Source: an uncultured Clostridia bacterium (lineage in GTDB: Bacteria; Bacillota; Clostridia; Oscillospirales; CAG-272). Taken from it: a stretch of DNA of 44,909 nucleotides. Numbering within the stretch: position 1 is the first letter of the stretch; every line of letters starts with the position of its first letter. The translations under genes were made by a program, and so were the position numbers. The DNA is taken from positions 1 to 44,909 of the forward strand of contig CAJGCT010000008.1 in NCBI GenBank assembly GCA_904501985.1. The letters are read 5' to 3'. Shown piece by piece: positions 24,897 through 32,862 of the stretch. The notes under the pieces were generated by a model. It had not been told where the DNA came from, did no database searches, and worked only from the letters and a program-made list of their open reading frames with translations.

Positions 24897-25142
24897 ATGG
24901 CAGTTAAACTCAGACTTACAAGACTTGGCGCAAAGAAGAACCCCTACTACCGCGTTGTTGCGGCTGATTCCCGTTACCCCAGAGACGGTCGTTTTATCGA
25001 AGTTATCGGTACCTACAATCCTATGACCGAGCCTGCTGAGATCAAGATCGACGCTGAAAAGGCAAAGACATGGATCAAGAACGGCGCACAGCCTACCGAA
25101 ACAGTACGCGCACTTCTTAAGAAGAGCGGCGCTATTGACTGA
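24897..25142 (+). CDS. rpsP: 30S ribosomal protein S16
   Basis: 81 residues. MAVKLRLTRLGAKKNPYYRVVAADSR is the diagnostic N-terminus, and the length is normal. It is an assembly protein of the 30S body. Strong TTGGAGG site upstream. Third gene of the SRP operon. Confidence 0.97.
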   Translation: MAVKLRLTRLGAKKNPYYRVVAADSRYPRDGRFIEVIGTYNPMTEPAEIKIDAEKAKTWIKNGAQPTETVRALLKKSGAID

Positions 25143-25147
25143 TAAAA

Positions 25148-25384
25148 ATGGTTGAGCTTAAAAAAGTTCTCACCGATATCGCAAAGGCCATCGTTGACGA
25201 TCCCGATGGCGTGGAGGTCAGCGAAACTGTTAATGGAAACGATGTTGAGCTTGTGCTTCATGTTTCCGAGGACGATATGGGCAAGGTTATCGGCAGACAC
25301 GGCAAGATAGCGAAGGCTATCCGCCTTGTTATGAAGTCCGCTGCCAATATCGTTGGCAAACGCGTTACCGTTGAGATAAGATAA
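25148..25384 (+). CDS. khpA: KH-domain RNA-binding protein KhpA
   Basis: 78 residues. A single type II KH domain with VIGRHGKIAKAIR (GxxG loop GRHG), family YlqC/KhpA, which binds RNA and in some Firmicutes pairs with KhpB to control cell length. It starts 5 bases after rpsP. In many Firmicutes rimM and trmD follow; here a terminator comes directly after, so those genes are elsewhere. Confidence 0.93.
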   Translation: MVELKKVLTDIAKAIVDDPDGVEVSETVNGNDVELVLHVSEDDMGKVIGRHGKIAKAIRLVMKSAANIVGKRVTVEIR

Positions 25385-25397
25385 AACTAAAAAGAGT

Positions 25398-25468
25398 GCA
25401 CCTGCGAGTCACAAAAGTGACTTGCAGGTGCTTTTTTCGGCAGGGGATTTCTCCTCTGCTGTTTTTTT
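25398..25468 (+). terminator. Tandem terminators after the SRP operon
   Basis: First: GCACCTGCGAGTCAC/GTGACTTGCAGGTGC 15-position stem (one G-T) with TTTTTT at 25432-25437. Second: GCAGGGGATTTCTCCTCTGC stem followed by TGTTTTTTT (to 25468). Two in a row would stop read-through into the next region. Confidence 0.85.
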
Positions 25469-25471
25469 ATG

Positions 25472-25563
25472 TGGAGCACCAAAAGGCATATTTCGCATTG
25501 TGAAAAAATGTCCAAATTCACGTTTTGGAACATTTGCGCAAAAATCGGCGTTTTGGTGCTCCA
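25472..25563. repeat. 92-base two-tier inverted repeat
   Basis: TGGAGCACCAAAA (25472-25484) and TTTTGGTGCTCCA (25551-25563) are perfect 13-bp arms. Inside them AAATGTCCAAA and TTTTGGAACATTT form a second stem with a small bulge. It lies between the terminators and the next promoter. It may be a miniature repeat element or a structured non-coding segment. No gene lies in 25385-25722. Confidence 0.65.
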
Positions 25564-25588
25564 AGTAAAAGGCTTTTTTCACTGCCAT

Positions 25589-25626
25589 TTGTAATATTTG
25601 ACAAAAAACTTGTAATATTATTGACA
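25589..25626. repeat. Direct repeat overlapping the dockerin-gene promoter
   Basis: TTGTAATATTTGACA (25589-25603) and TTGTAATATTATTGACA (25610-25626) repeat 21 bases apart, the second ending in the -35 box. It is a candidate activator or repressor site. Confidence 0.45.
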
Positions 25627-25649
25627 TAGTAGGGAAACTGTGATACAAT
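25621..25649 (+). promoter_or_regulatory. Promoter of the dockerin-protein gene
   Basis: TTGACA (25621-25626), 17-base spacer, TACAAT (25644-25649). The leader to the ATG at 25723 is about 70 bases. Confidence 0.85.
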
Positions 25650-25722
25650 AATAATTGCAGAAAATTCATATTTATTTTTTGTGCACATTTTAAACATTTG
25701 CAAAATAATTAGGAGGGTAATT

Positions 25723-28700
25723 ATGAAAAGCAAGAGACTCATTTCGCTGTTGTTATCAGCAGCACTTGCAGTGTCAAGTGTTCCGATGATGATGGCAACC
25801 GCAGTAAGTGCTGCGAAGTACATTAGCATAAAATATGACATGGTCTATCCTGAAACAGTCACATACCCTGGTGAGGCCAACAACGTAACAGGAATAGATA
25901 ACGGCAATTACTATTTGCATGTTGGAAACAGACAGGACGCCCGTGATGCAGGACTTAAGTTCACACTGGGCACCGCTCAGGGTGGAGTCACCTACTACAT
26001 TTCGTTTGATCAGAGATTTTCCGTAAGTACAGTACCAGGTAATAACAATCTTGACTACCTTCGTTTTGAAAACCAGAACGGTGGTGCAAATGTACTCAAT
26101 GGCAACGGAACCTATTGGAAACCTACCGGTAACTGCACTTCTGGTAGGGTTGGCAGCACATCAGGTACAACCACTCTAGTTAATAACACAACCTGGAGTC
26201 ACTATGAGCTGAAGTATGAAATTGCAGAAGGTGCGGCGAATAGTGCTCTTAACCTTAGACTGCGCGGTGGTACAAACGATTCTCAGCGTACTCCTTATGA
26301 TATAGACAATTTTTCTGTTTATACCTACGTGGAGAGCGAAGAGGGTATTTACTACCTTGACGCCGCCGGCGACTATAAGCTCGTTACTGATCCTTCCACT
26401 CTTGAAGAGGGTACAAAGCTTTATAATAAGGTTGCAGTGTTTGACACTCTGACCTACGATTTTGAAGACGGTAAAATTGACTCTAAATTCACCATCACAA
26501 ATGGTGCTAAGCTCAGCATTATGAACACTGCGGACGTTAGTGGCAACACCAACAACGCCAAGTACGTCGCGATCTCTCCCGATGACGAGGGTGCGGTTTG
26601 GTTCTCATACGATATTGATGATATTTACCTTTATGCCGGCGAATACAAGCTTTCCAGCGATATGCTTGTAAGATACAGTACTTGGTACAATAGTATGACT
26701 GGCAGTGCAATGACATACAGCAATAAGTTTGATGCTGTAGTTACCGCTATAGTTGACGGTAAGTCTATTGTTTTGGACGATTCTGCGACTTACGGCGTCG
26801 ACTGGACTGATTTTGAGGACTACGTTCTCGAGCTGCCTAATGGCGGTACTCTTGAAGAGATCATAGTTACCTCTGAAGAGATCAATGCCCCCAACCCCAC
26901 TGCTATCCACATTAAGAATCAGGTGACTCTTGCTCTTATCCAGGAGGTGGCTTATGCTGAAGTTTTCGACTCCAATGATGAGACCAATCTCTTAAACGGA
27001 GTTAAGGCGGTATACAGCGGCGCAGCTGAGCGTCAGACTCCATATTTCAATATTCCTGAGCGCAGTAATGCTTTAGGTAACGACCAAAGATTCCTTGATA
27101 TTACGATCAATGAAGCTCCTGTAGCGGGCAGAACATATTATCTGGGCTACATGCTTCGCGGTGATAGTAATATGTTAATCCGTCATTCGGTGGTTAATTT
27201 CCCGCTTAATGAGCAGGTTGCAGGCGTTGTTACGACTGATGGCCTTGCCAACAGGTACATTATTCCTTCTGAAAATAATGCGGCAACTGCAGGCTGGAGC
27301 GGAAGCGGAACATCAGCGTACCCGTATATTTGTCCTACCAACGAGTGGAAATATGTTGAGAATTACTTTACTCCTGCGGAAGGCGAAACCACATCTGCAC
27401 AGACAAATATCAACATACAACTCAATCGCGGTGTTTCAAATACTCAAATTCAGGCAATGGATATTGACGATGTAGTTCTTTACTACTACAACGAGTCCGA
27501 CGAAAAGGTTGTTGTTTACGAGAACAACTTTAATACTGAAGTAATCAATCCTGATAATGCAACCGGCACTATTTCCACCAGGTATACCTCCGGCGATAAA
27601 AAGCTTAATATTTCTGTTGTACCCGGTTCAGTTACCGTAACTCCTTTTGAGGGTGAGACTGCCGGCGTTACCTACGATGTTTCCAAAGTAGCTAACAGAA
27701 CCGGTGCATACACCTTTACTGCTACCGTTGCTTCCGCGACTGCTGGTACTGCATCTGTAGCTGTAGCTATTGACGACCAGACCGAAGAAGGCAAGACCGT
27801 TGAAGGAACTACTGTTGATGTTACCGCTGAGGGTGCTGAGCTTACTTATACGGTTGAGCTTGAAGCAGGCGAGACTATTAAATCCATCGGAATCGTTACC
27901 ACCATTGCAGCTCCCGTAACCATTTCCGGCGAGTACCTTGGTTTTGAAAAGACCAATGCTATCATCGGTGACGTTGACGGAAACGACAAGGTTACTCCCC
28001 TTGACCTTACATGGTTTGCACGTTACCTTGCAAATTGGAAGGGTTATGCTGCAAAAGTTATTTCCGATTCCCTTGATATCGACGGCGACGGCGAGGTAAC
28101 ATCTGTGGATGCTACATATCTTGCACGTCACATCGCTAAGTGGAATGGTTATGAAGATATTGATGGAATAAAGATCGACGCTGATCCTGCAAACGACAAG
28201 TATGTTGTTACCAGTGCTGGCACCCCCACAAATCACGGCAAGAAGTCCGCATACGAGTTGGGTCTCCCCGTAGCATACGGTGAGCTTTACGTGTATGGCG
28301 GAGCCCATGCGACTGCTACTAATGGCATTGTAGAGCTTGAGACAGGTGAACGTGTTGAGCGTGTGTACTCTTACATCGAGCTCAACTCCAACCGTATATA
28401 CAGAGTTGACGAGAACAATGTTGTGTATGAGGAGGATGCGCTGAAGCAGAACACCGTGGTTGCAGCTTCCAACAGCCATTGGCTTAATTCTCTCCCTGTT
28501 AAGGGTGCATGGGGAACCCGTGACTATGCTAAGTACGGTATTGAAGATGCTACCGCCGACGGTAATCTTAATTACCTTGACTATCAGTGGTATGTAAATC
28601 CCGATAACGCTGAAGCTGCAACAGCTAAGCTCGAGGCGTACAAGACGGCTAATGGTGTCGAGGCGCTTGCAGAAATCCCTGCTAACCCCTATGAGCTTGA

Positions 28701-29013
28701 TCTTCGGAGTCAGGTGGTAACCGCTGCGTTCGACGAAAACGGCTATCTCTCCGTTTCTATGGGCAACAAAGCAGTTATTACTCCTGAGGACGAAGTAACA
28801 GAATTGGTTGTTGTAAACCAGACAAACCTTGCTACCTATAGTTGCACCGCAGACAGCGAGGATTCCACTGCACTTACAGTTCTCTGCAACTCACCTCGTG
28901 TAGGTCTTGTAGGTAATCCCGACAGGGGCGCAGCATATGCTGAGTTCCTTGCAAAGAGCCTTGAGGACGGTATTGCGGTATTCATGGTAGCCTACGACAA
29001 CAGTGAGGCTTAA
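25723..29013 (+). CDS. Secreted multidomain protein with internal dockerin type I
   Basis: 1096 residues from the ATG at 25723 with AGGAGGG upstream. Signal peptide with Ala-rich cleavage region (AVSAA, about 27). Two beta-sandwich-like regions of carbohydrate-binding-module character cover roughly 30-200 and 440-600; their openings, containing GGVTYYISFDQRFSV and AGRTYYLGYMLRGDSN, look related. The dockerin is at about 747-812: GDVDGNDKVTPLDLTWFARYL and LDIDGDGEVTSVDATYLARHI, two calcium-binding F-hand repeats with conserved Asp/Asn positions. Unusually, about 285 further residues of unknown fold follow. No catalytic domain is recognised. Dockerins bind cohesins in cellulosome-type complexes; whether this cell makes cohesins cannot be seen here. 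Confidence 0.75.
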   Translation: MKSKRLISLLLSAALAVSSVPMMMATAVSAAKYISIKYDMVYPETVTYPGEANNVTGIDNGNYYLHVGNRQDARDAGLKFTLGTAQGGVTYYISFDQRFSVSTVPGNNNLDYLRFENQNGGANVLNGNGTYWKPTGNCTSGRVGSTSGTTTLVNNTTWSHYELKYEIAEGAANSALNLRLRGGTNDSQRTPYDIDNFSVYTYVESEEGIYYLDAAGDYKLVTDPSTLEEGTKLYNKVAVFDTLTYDFEDGKIDSKFTITNGAKLSIMNTADVSGNTNNAKYVAISPDDEGAVWFSYDIDDIYLYAGEYKLSSDMLVRYSTWYNSMTGSAMTYSNKFDAVVTAIVDGKSIVLDDSATYGVDWTDFEDYVLELPNGGTLEEIIVTSEEINAPNPTAIHIKNQVTLALIQEVAYAEVFDSNDETNLLNGVKAVYSGAAERQTPYFNIPERSNALGNDQRFLDITINEAPVAGRTYYLGYMLRGDSNMLIRHSVVNFPLNEQVAGVVTTDGLANRYIIPSENNAATAGWSGSGTSAYPYICPTNEWKYVENYFTPAEGETTSAQTNINIQLNRGVSNTQIQAMDIDDVVLYYYNESDEKVVVYENNFNTEVINPDNATGTISTRYTSGDKKLNISVVPGSVTVTPFEGETAGVTYDVSKVANRTGAYTFTATVASATAGTASVAVAIDDQTEEGKTVEGTTVDVTAEGAELTYTVELEAGETIKSIGIVTTIAAPVTISGEYLGFEKTNAIIGDVDGNDKVTPLDLTWFARYLANWKGYAAKVISDSLDIDGDGEVTSVDATYLARHIAKWNGYEDIDGIKIDADPANDKYVVTSAGTPTNHGKKSAYELGLPVAYGELYVYGGAHATATNGIVELETGERVERVYSYIELNSNRIYRVDENNVVYEEDALKQNTVVAASNSHWLNSLPVKGAWGTRDYAKYGIEDATADGNLNYLDYQWYVNPDNAEAATAKLEAYKTANGVEALAEIPANPYELDLRSQVVTAAFDENGYLSVSMGNKAVITPEDEVTELVVVNQTNLATYSCTADSEDSTALTVLCNSPRVGLVGNPDRGAAYAEFLAKSLEDGIAVFMVAYDNSEA

Positions 29014-29045
29014 TTTCTGACAACTGAATAAATGTGTGCAAAAAT

Positions 29046-29083
29046 ATTCCGCCTGTGGGTTTATCCCACAGGCGGAATCGTTT
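29046..29083 (+). terminator. Terminator of the dockerin-protein gene
   Basis: ATTCCGCCTGTGGG (29046-29059) pairs perfectly with CCCACAGGCGGAAT (29065-29078), followed by CGTTTTC. Confidence 0.8.
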
Positions 29084-29089
29084 TCTGCG

Positions 29090-29216
29090 GTAGGGGCGCT
29101 GTATGGGATCCGCCCATACAGTTACAGGTTCGTTATTTGCGTAGGGGAGGCGTTTCGCCTCCCGTTTCGCAGCTCTGCGCAAATATACAATCGGGAGGGA
29201 GAACCCCTCCCCTACG
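29090..29216. repeat. Interspersed GTAGGGG-type intergenic repeats
   Basis: GTAGGGGAGGCG...GCCTCCCG (about 29142-29165) and CGGGAGGGAGAACCCCTCCCCTACG (about 29191-29216, inverted) carry the same core head to head. A further GTAGGGGCGC lies at about 29090. It looks like a family of short palindromic repeats placed between terminators. No coding function is likely, although frames stay open through it. Confidence 0.5.
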
Positions 29217-29244
29217 AGAAAAATACCGCCGTTGCCACAAAAAC

Positions 29245-29274
29245 ACACCCCTCGGCAAATGAGCCGAGGGGTGT
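29245..29274 (-). terminator. Terminator of the TPM/zinc-ribbon/SPFH operon
   Basis: ACACCCCTCGGC (29245-29256) and GCCGAGGGGTGT (29263-29274) form a 12-bp stem. On the minus strand it is followed by GTTTTTGTGG, 15 bases after the TPM gene stop. Confidence 0.8.
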
Positions 29275-29288
29275 AATATACCTCTGTC

Positions 29289-30140
29289 TTAAAATCTGCC
29301 GCCTCTGCCGCCGTGAGAGCGACCGGAGGAGCTTCGGTGACTGCCGCCACCGCCGCGGTGAGTGCCGCTGTGTGAGCTGGTCTGTCTAGGTGTACGGGTC
29401 ACATTGCTGTAGAGATAATTGTCACTGCTTGAGGTCAGCCGCAGACTGTTGTCCACAAGATAGCTTGAAGCACTGATTTGACTTGACACGGTTTTCATGC
29501 CGCTTTTCATCACGGATACCATGATAAATGATACGATAAATCCGGCGATAACAGAGGGGAGAATGAAATCCGCAGGTGAGGATCTTTCCTCGACTGTCCC
29601 GTAATCGTAGTCATAGCCGTAATCGTAGCCATATGGAGCATTGGTTTCAAGAATAATGCCGTTTTGGGCGGCTTCTATGTAGTCGGAGCAGAGCGCGGCG
29701 AAGGTGACGAATGCGTTGTAATAATTCGCCGATGAAAGGTCACCTATAAAGGCGTTCTCGATGGTGTAGAGCACATTGTCGGATAAGACCGCCTCACAGT
29801 AGCCGTGTGTGGTTATCCACCATTCACGTTCGCCCATATCAACGAGCAGAAGCACACCGTCGTCCCCGTCTCCGTATCCGTATCCGTTTTCGTCATAGAA
29901 ATCGTCCGCATAGTCCATGGCGGATTTTCCGTATGTGTCGGTCACGGTGACAATGGCGATTTCCGCCGAAATCTCCTCCGCTGTGGCCTCAAGCGTACTG
30001 TTAAGTGTTTCACGCTCATATTCCGACAAAAGCGCGGCATCGTCTACCACAAGGGGCAGTGTTCGGTCGGCACTGATGGGAAAGATGAGCAGAAACGCCG
30101 AAAAAACAGTGCTTAGGAGGATTGCTGATGTCTTTTTCAT
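29289..30140 (-). CDS. TPM-domain membrane protein
   Basis: 283 residues. Signal peptide (about 1-24), then a TPM (YgcG-type) domain at about 28-150 with LVVDDAALLSEYERETLNSTLEATAEE and IAIVTVTDTYGKSAMDYADDFYDENGYGYGDGDDGVLLLVDMGERE. A membrane helix lies at about 192-212. The C-terminus is a Ser/Gly/His/Arg tail rich in HRGGGGSHRSSSGRSHGGRGG. TPM domains bind metal and act in envelope and photosystem maintenance; the role here is unknown. Last gene of the operon with the zinc-ribbon and SPFH genes, a conserved grouping. Confidence 0.88.
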   Translation of the reverse strand: MKKTSAILLSTVFSAFLLIFPISADRTLPLVVDDAALLSEYERETLNSTLEATAEEISAEIAIVTVTDTYGKSAMDYADDFYDENGYGYGDGDDGVLLLVDMGEREWWITTHGYCEAVLSDNVLYTIENAFIGDLSSANYYNAFVTFAALCSDYIEAAQNGIILETNAPYGYDYGYDYDYGTVEERSSPADFILPSVIAGFIVSFIMVSVMKSGMKTVSSQISASSYLVDNSLRLTSSSDNYLYSNVTRTPRQTSSHSGTHRGGGGSHRSSSGRSHGGRGGRF

Positions 30141-30151
30141 AATAATCCCCC

Positions 30152-31237
30152 TTATAATATGCTTATCAGGTTCAAAACAGCGAATATTATGGCAGAAGAT
30201 GCCGCCGCACCTATAAGCAGATACCTAAAGTAAGCTTTTTTGTCCACCGGCAGGTCTCCTACGAATTTTCCTGTCTGACCGTTCATTGCAAAGGTGAATT
30301 TTTGGTCGTTCCAGGTAGTATTCAGAAGCCAAACAGGGTAGAGAACATATCTTGCTTTGCCGCCATCGCATTTCACCGAGCTTTGCTCCGTCATAACGGA
30401 GGAATACCCCGAAACCGTGCTTCTGAAAGCGTCCTCTGCACTCTTTTTGATGCGCTCGTTGGCTCTCTTTCGGCTGTCCTCGGCTGACACGTCGTAGCGG
30501 TCGGCAAGATAGCCTGAAAGATACGCGGTCCGGAAGTCCACCGCCTCTGAAAAGTCGAAAGGCTCGATAGATTCCATAAGGTCATCCGCCATTTTTGTTG
30601 AGCCGTCCACGGGTACGTGGCTGAATGCAACATTTCCGCCGCGAGTGACGGAAAAGTGACTCGTTTCCACGCAGTTGTGCGTGGGGGTAGTATATGCACG
30701 GGTCTTTGTGGCGCGGTAGCGTATGCTTGCCGACGCTTCTGCATCGTATACCCAGAACGGGACATAAATACCCTTGATCTCGTCGATGTGATTCTCGTCC
30801 TTGAACACCTTGGGAAGAAGCGGTTTCCCTGTGATATGACGCTCATATGCCGCCTTGGCGGCTTTTTTGTCAAGCTTAAAGGGTATCACAAGGTCCGGCT
30901 TAAGGTCGCCTGCAAGCTGTCCCTTCATAATGATGGGATTGCCGCAGTATGGGCACTTGGATGCGGCGGTGGTGTCCTCGGCGATTATCTCACCGGCGCA
31001 GGTGTCGCATACATACACGCGAAGCCCCTCGGCATCTCCCTCCGTCCATTTATCGGTGGAGCTGTCCTCCCAATTTATATGGTCCTCGCCGGAAATGCTA
31101 AGGTCTTCGTCGTAGTGCTTTAGCGCATCAAGCTCAAATTCCGTGTCGCAGTACGGACATTTCGGCTTTTGCGACGCGGTATCAAATTCAATCGTACCGC
31201 CGCAGCACGGACATTTGTATGTTGAAAGCTCACTCAT
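30152..31237 (-). CDS. Zinc-ribbon membrane protein
   Basis: 361 residues. Two zinc ribbons: CPCCGG...CPYCDTEF (about 9-33) and CDTCAGE...CPYCGNP (about 77-101). A long beta/alpha region follows (105-330, with IPFKLDKKAAKAAYERHI and GIYVPFWVYDAEASASIRY), and a C-terminal membrane helix (about 336-358). The stop of the SPFH gene and its ATG overlap by one base (TAATG). It probably works with SPFH and TPM at the membrane. No enzymatic function is evident. Confidence 0.82.
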   Translation of the reverse strand: MSELSTYKCPCCGGTIEFDTASQKPKCPYCDTEFELDALKHYDEDLSISGEDHINWEDSSTDKWTEGDAEGLRVYVCDTCAGEIIAEDTTAASKCPYCGNPIIMKGQLAGDLKPDLVIPFKLDKKAAKAAYERHITGKPLLPKVFKDENHIDEIKGIYVPFWVYDAEASASIRYRATKTRAYTTPTHNCVETSHFSVTRGGNVAFSHVPVDGSTKMADDLMESIEPFDFSEAVDFRTAYLSGYLADRYDVSAEDSRKRANERIKKSAEDAFRSTVSGYSSVMTEQSSVKCDGGKARYVLYPVWLLNTTWNDQKFTFAMNGQTGKFVGDLPVDKKAYFRYLLIGAAASSAIIFAVLNLISIL

Positions 31238-32541
31238 TATTTTGCGTCGTTCTCGTCGAATCTGTCACCGCATTCGGGGCAGAATTTCGGCGGATTTGTG
31301 GGGTCAGCAGGCTCGAATCCGCATTTATCGCATCTGTAGAGCGGAGCACCCACAGGCTTCTTTGCGCCGCATTCGGCACAGAACTTGCCTTTGTTGAGCG
31401 CACCGCAGGAGCACTTCCAACCGTCAGCCACGGGTGCTTCGGGCTTCTTCGCGCCGCACTCGGCACAGAAATTGCCCTTGTTGACAGCACCGCAGGCACA
31501 TTCCCAACCGTCAGCGGCAGATGCAGGTGCAGTCTGCTGTTGTCCCATAGCAAACAGATTCTGTGCATTGACGCCGCCCTGATTCATAGCCATTCCCATA
31601 CCCATAAAGCCGGTCATAGCTCCGGCAGAGTTGGAAGCCGCCGCTCTCATAGCGTCAGCCTGCGCACCAACCAGCGTTGCGCCTGCGATTGTGGGGTCTC
31701 TGTACATAGCCGCTTTCTGCGCATCCTTCAGCATCTGCTGATCCTCGTCGGTGAGGCTCGGCGGATTGATCGCTACCTTTACATCGCCGATTCCGCGCTC
31801 GCCCCATTCGCCTGCAAGCTCCTCGTTAAGGAATACCTCAAGCTCGCTTGTGTGAGCAGGAATTTGATTTGGACGAAGCTCAAGATTTGAGAGCTTTGCA
31901 AGTGCCGGACCGAGAGCACTGAGAAACTCGGTCTTCATAGTATCGCGGAGCGTTTCCTTGCTGTAGGATTCGGTTACGTTGCCGCCTACCTTGGTGTAGA
32001 ACTTCAACGGGTCAACAAGGCGGAAGGTGTACACGCCGTTGCAGCGAAGTGATACGTCAACGTCAAAGTTGATTCGCGAATCCACAACGCGGAAGGTGAT
32101 AGGCGTTTGCGTTCCGAATTTGTTATCAAGGATTTCCTTGGTGTTGAAATAATACACACGCTGATCCTTACCGGTGTCGCCGCCGTAGGTAAAGCGTTTG
32201 CCGATAAGCTTGAATGTGTTTATGATTGATTCACCGAGATTCCCGGCAAAAATGGTAGGCTCGGTTGAGGAATCGTAGGTGAATTCGCCTGGCTCGGCGC
32301 AGACCTCAACGATCTTGCCCTGCTCAACGATGATCATGCACTGTCCGTCTGCGACAGCAATTCCGGAGCCGTTTGAGATAATATTGTCGGACGCCTTTGT
32401 ATTTGAGGAGCGATTTCCGATGACCTTCTGACCTTTTACCATCAGGGTGTCGTTATCGATTGCTTCGCAGTAGAAAAATTCTTTCCACTGATCGGCGAGA
32501 GTTCCGCCCAGTGCGCCTAAACCTGCTTTAATGAGTCCCAT
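31237..32541 (-). CDS. SPFH-domain protein with C-terminal zinc ribbons
   Basis: 434 residues. The SPFH core of the YdjI/virion-core subfamily occupies about 15-310 (KEFFYCEAIDNDTLMVKGQK, FLSALGPALAKLSNLELRPNQI, GVGDVKVAINPP-like segment). The Met/Ala/Gly-rich region 315-345 links to three zinc ribbons at about 349-427 (CACGAVNKGNFCAECG, CSCGALNKGKFCAECG, CDKCGF...FCPECGD). SPFH proteins form membrane-associated oligomers. First gene of the operon, with its own promoter and TTGGAGG site. Confidence 0.9.
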   Translation of the reverse strand: MGLIKAGLGALGGTLADQWKEFFYCEAIDNDTLMVKGQKVIGNRSSNTKASDNIISNGSGIAVADGQCMIIVEQGKIVEVCAEPGEFTYDSSTEPTIFAGNLGESIINTFKLIGKRFTYGGDTGKDQRVYYFNTKEILDNKFGTQTPITFRVVDSRINFDVDVSLRCNGVYTFRLVDPLKFYTKVGGNVTESYSKETLRDTMKTEFLSALGPALAKLSNLELRPNQIPAHTSELEVFLNEELAGEWGERGIGDVKVAINPPSLTDEDQQMLKDAQKAAMYRDPTIAGATLVGAQADAMRAAASNSAGAMTGFMGMGMAMNQGGVNAQNLFAMGQQQTAPASAADGWECACGAVNKGNFCAECGAKKPEAPVADGWKCSCGALNKGKFCAECGAKKPVGAPLYRCDKCGFEPADPTNPPKFCPECGDRFDENDAK

Positions 32542-32580
32542 AGTTAAATACCTCCAAGTATAAATTATTTTTATATATTT

Positions 32581-32609
32581 ATTGTATCATAATATACACA
32601 ATAATTCAA
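32581..32609 (-). promoter_or_regulatory. Promoter of the SPFH operon
   Basis: On the minus strand TTGAAT (rc of 32604-32609), 17-base spacer, TACAAT (rc of 32581-32586), about 40 bases ahead of the start at 32541. Confidence 0.8.
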
Positions 32610-32655
32610 TAGGATAAAGAGAAAATTTGCGTATCCGAGAAACATTTTAATATTC

Positions 32656-32684
32656 TTGACTTTTCTGCGGCGTTGTGGTATACT
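32656..32684 (+). promoter_or_regulatory. Promoter of the auxin-efflux-carrier gene
   Basis: TTGACT (32656-32661), 17-base spacer, TATACT (32679-32684). It gives a leader of about 170 bases before the ATG at 32863. Confidence 0.85.
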
Positions 32685-32738
32685 TTTGTTTGTTGAAAAC
32701 TCAGATATGGGATATAGTGCCAATTTATCGGGAGAAAA

Positions 32739-32830
32739 GTCTGAAAAACGGATCGTTTTTCAGACAATTAAGTTTTGTGCCTTTCGCATCTACGATGCGA
32801 ATTTCCGAAGCGGAAACCGTCACAAAACTT
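32739..32830 (+). ncRNA. Structured 5' leader: hairpin plus three-way junction
   Basis: An 11-bp perfect hairpin (32739-32749 with 32755-32765) is followed by a closed three-way junction. P1 AAGTTTTGTG/CACAAAACTT (32770-32779 and 32821-32830) encloses P2 TTCGCATC/GATGCGAA (32783-32801, 3-base loop) and P3 TTTCCG/CGGAAA (32802-32816, 3-base loop). It lies in the transcribed leader of the transporter gene and ends 33 bases before its ATG. It does not match a riboswitch class I can name. A cis-regulatory RNA is the simplest reading; an inserted repeat is the alternative. Confidence 0.55.
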
Positions 32831-32862
32831 TATATCTGCAAGAAAAGGGATGGTTATATAGT

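Noticed and set aside
27628..28479. Antisense frame (283 codons) in the dockerin gene
   Set aside because: Composition reflects the repeated Thr/Val/Gly codons of the sense strand; no start signal.
29036..29389. Plus-strand frames through the GTAGGGG repeat region
   Set aside because: Palindromic repeat sequence stays open on both strands by composition; no ribosome site, and terminators lie inside.
32770..32830. Purine-type riboswitch
   Set aside because: Three-way junction shape only; the loops are 3 bases, so the loop-loop interaction and the conserved core are missing.
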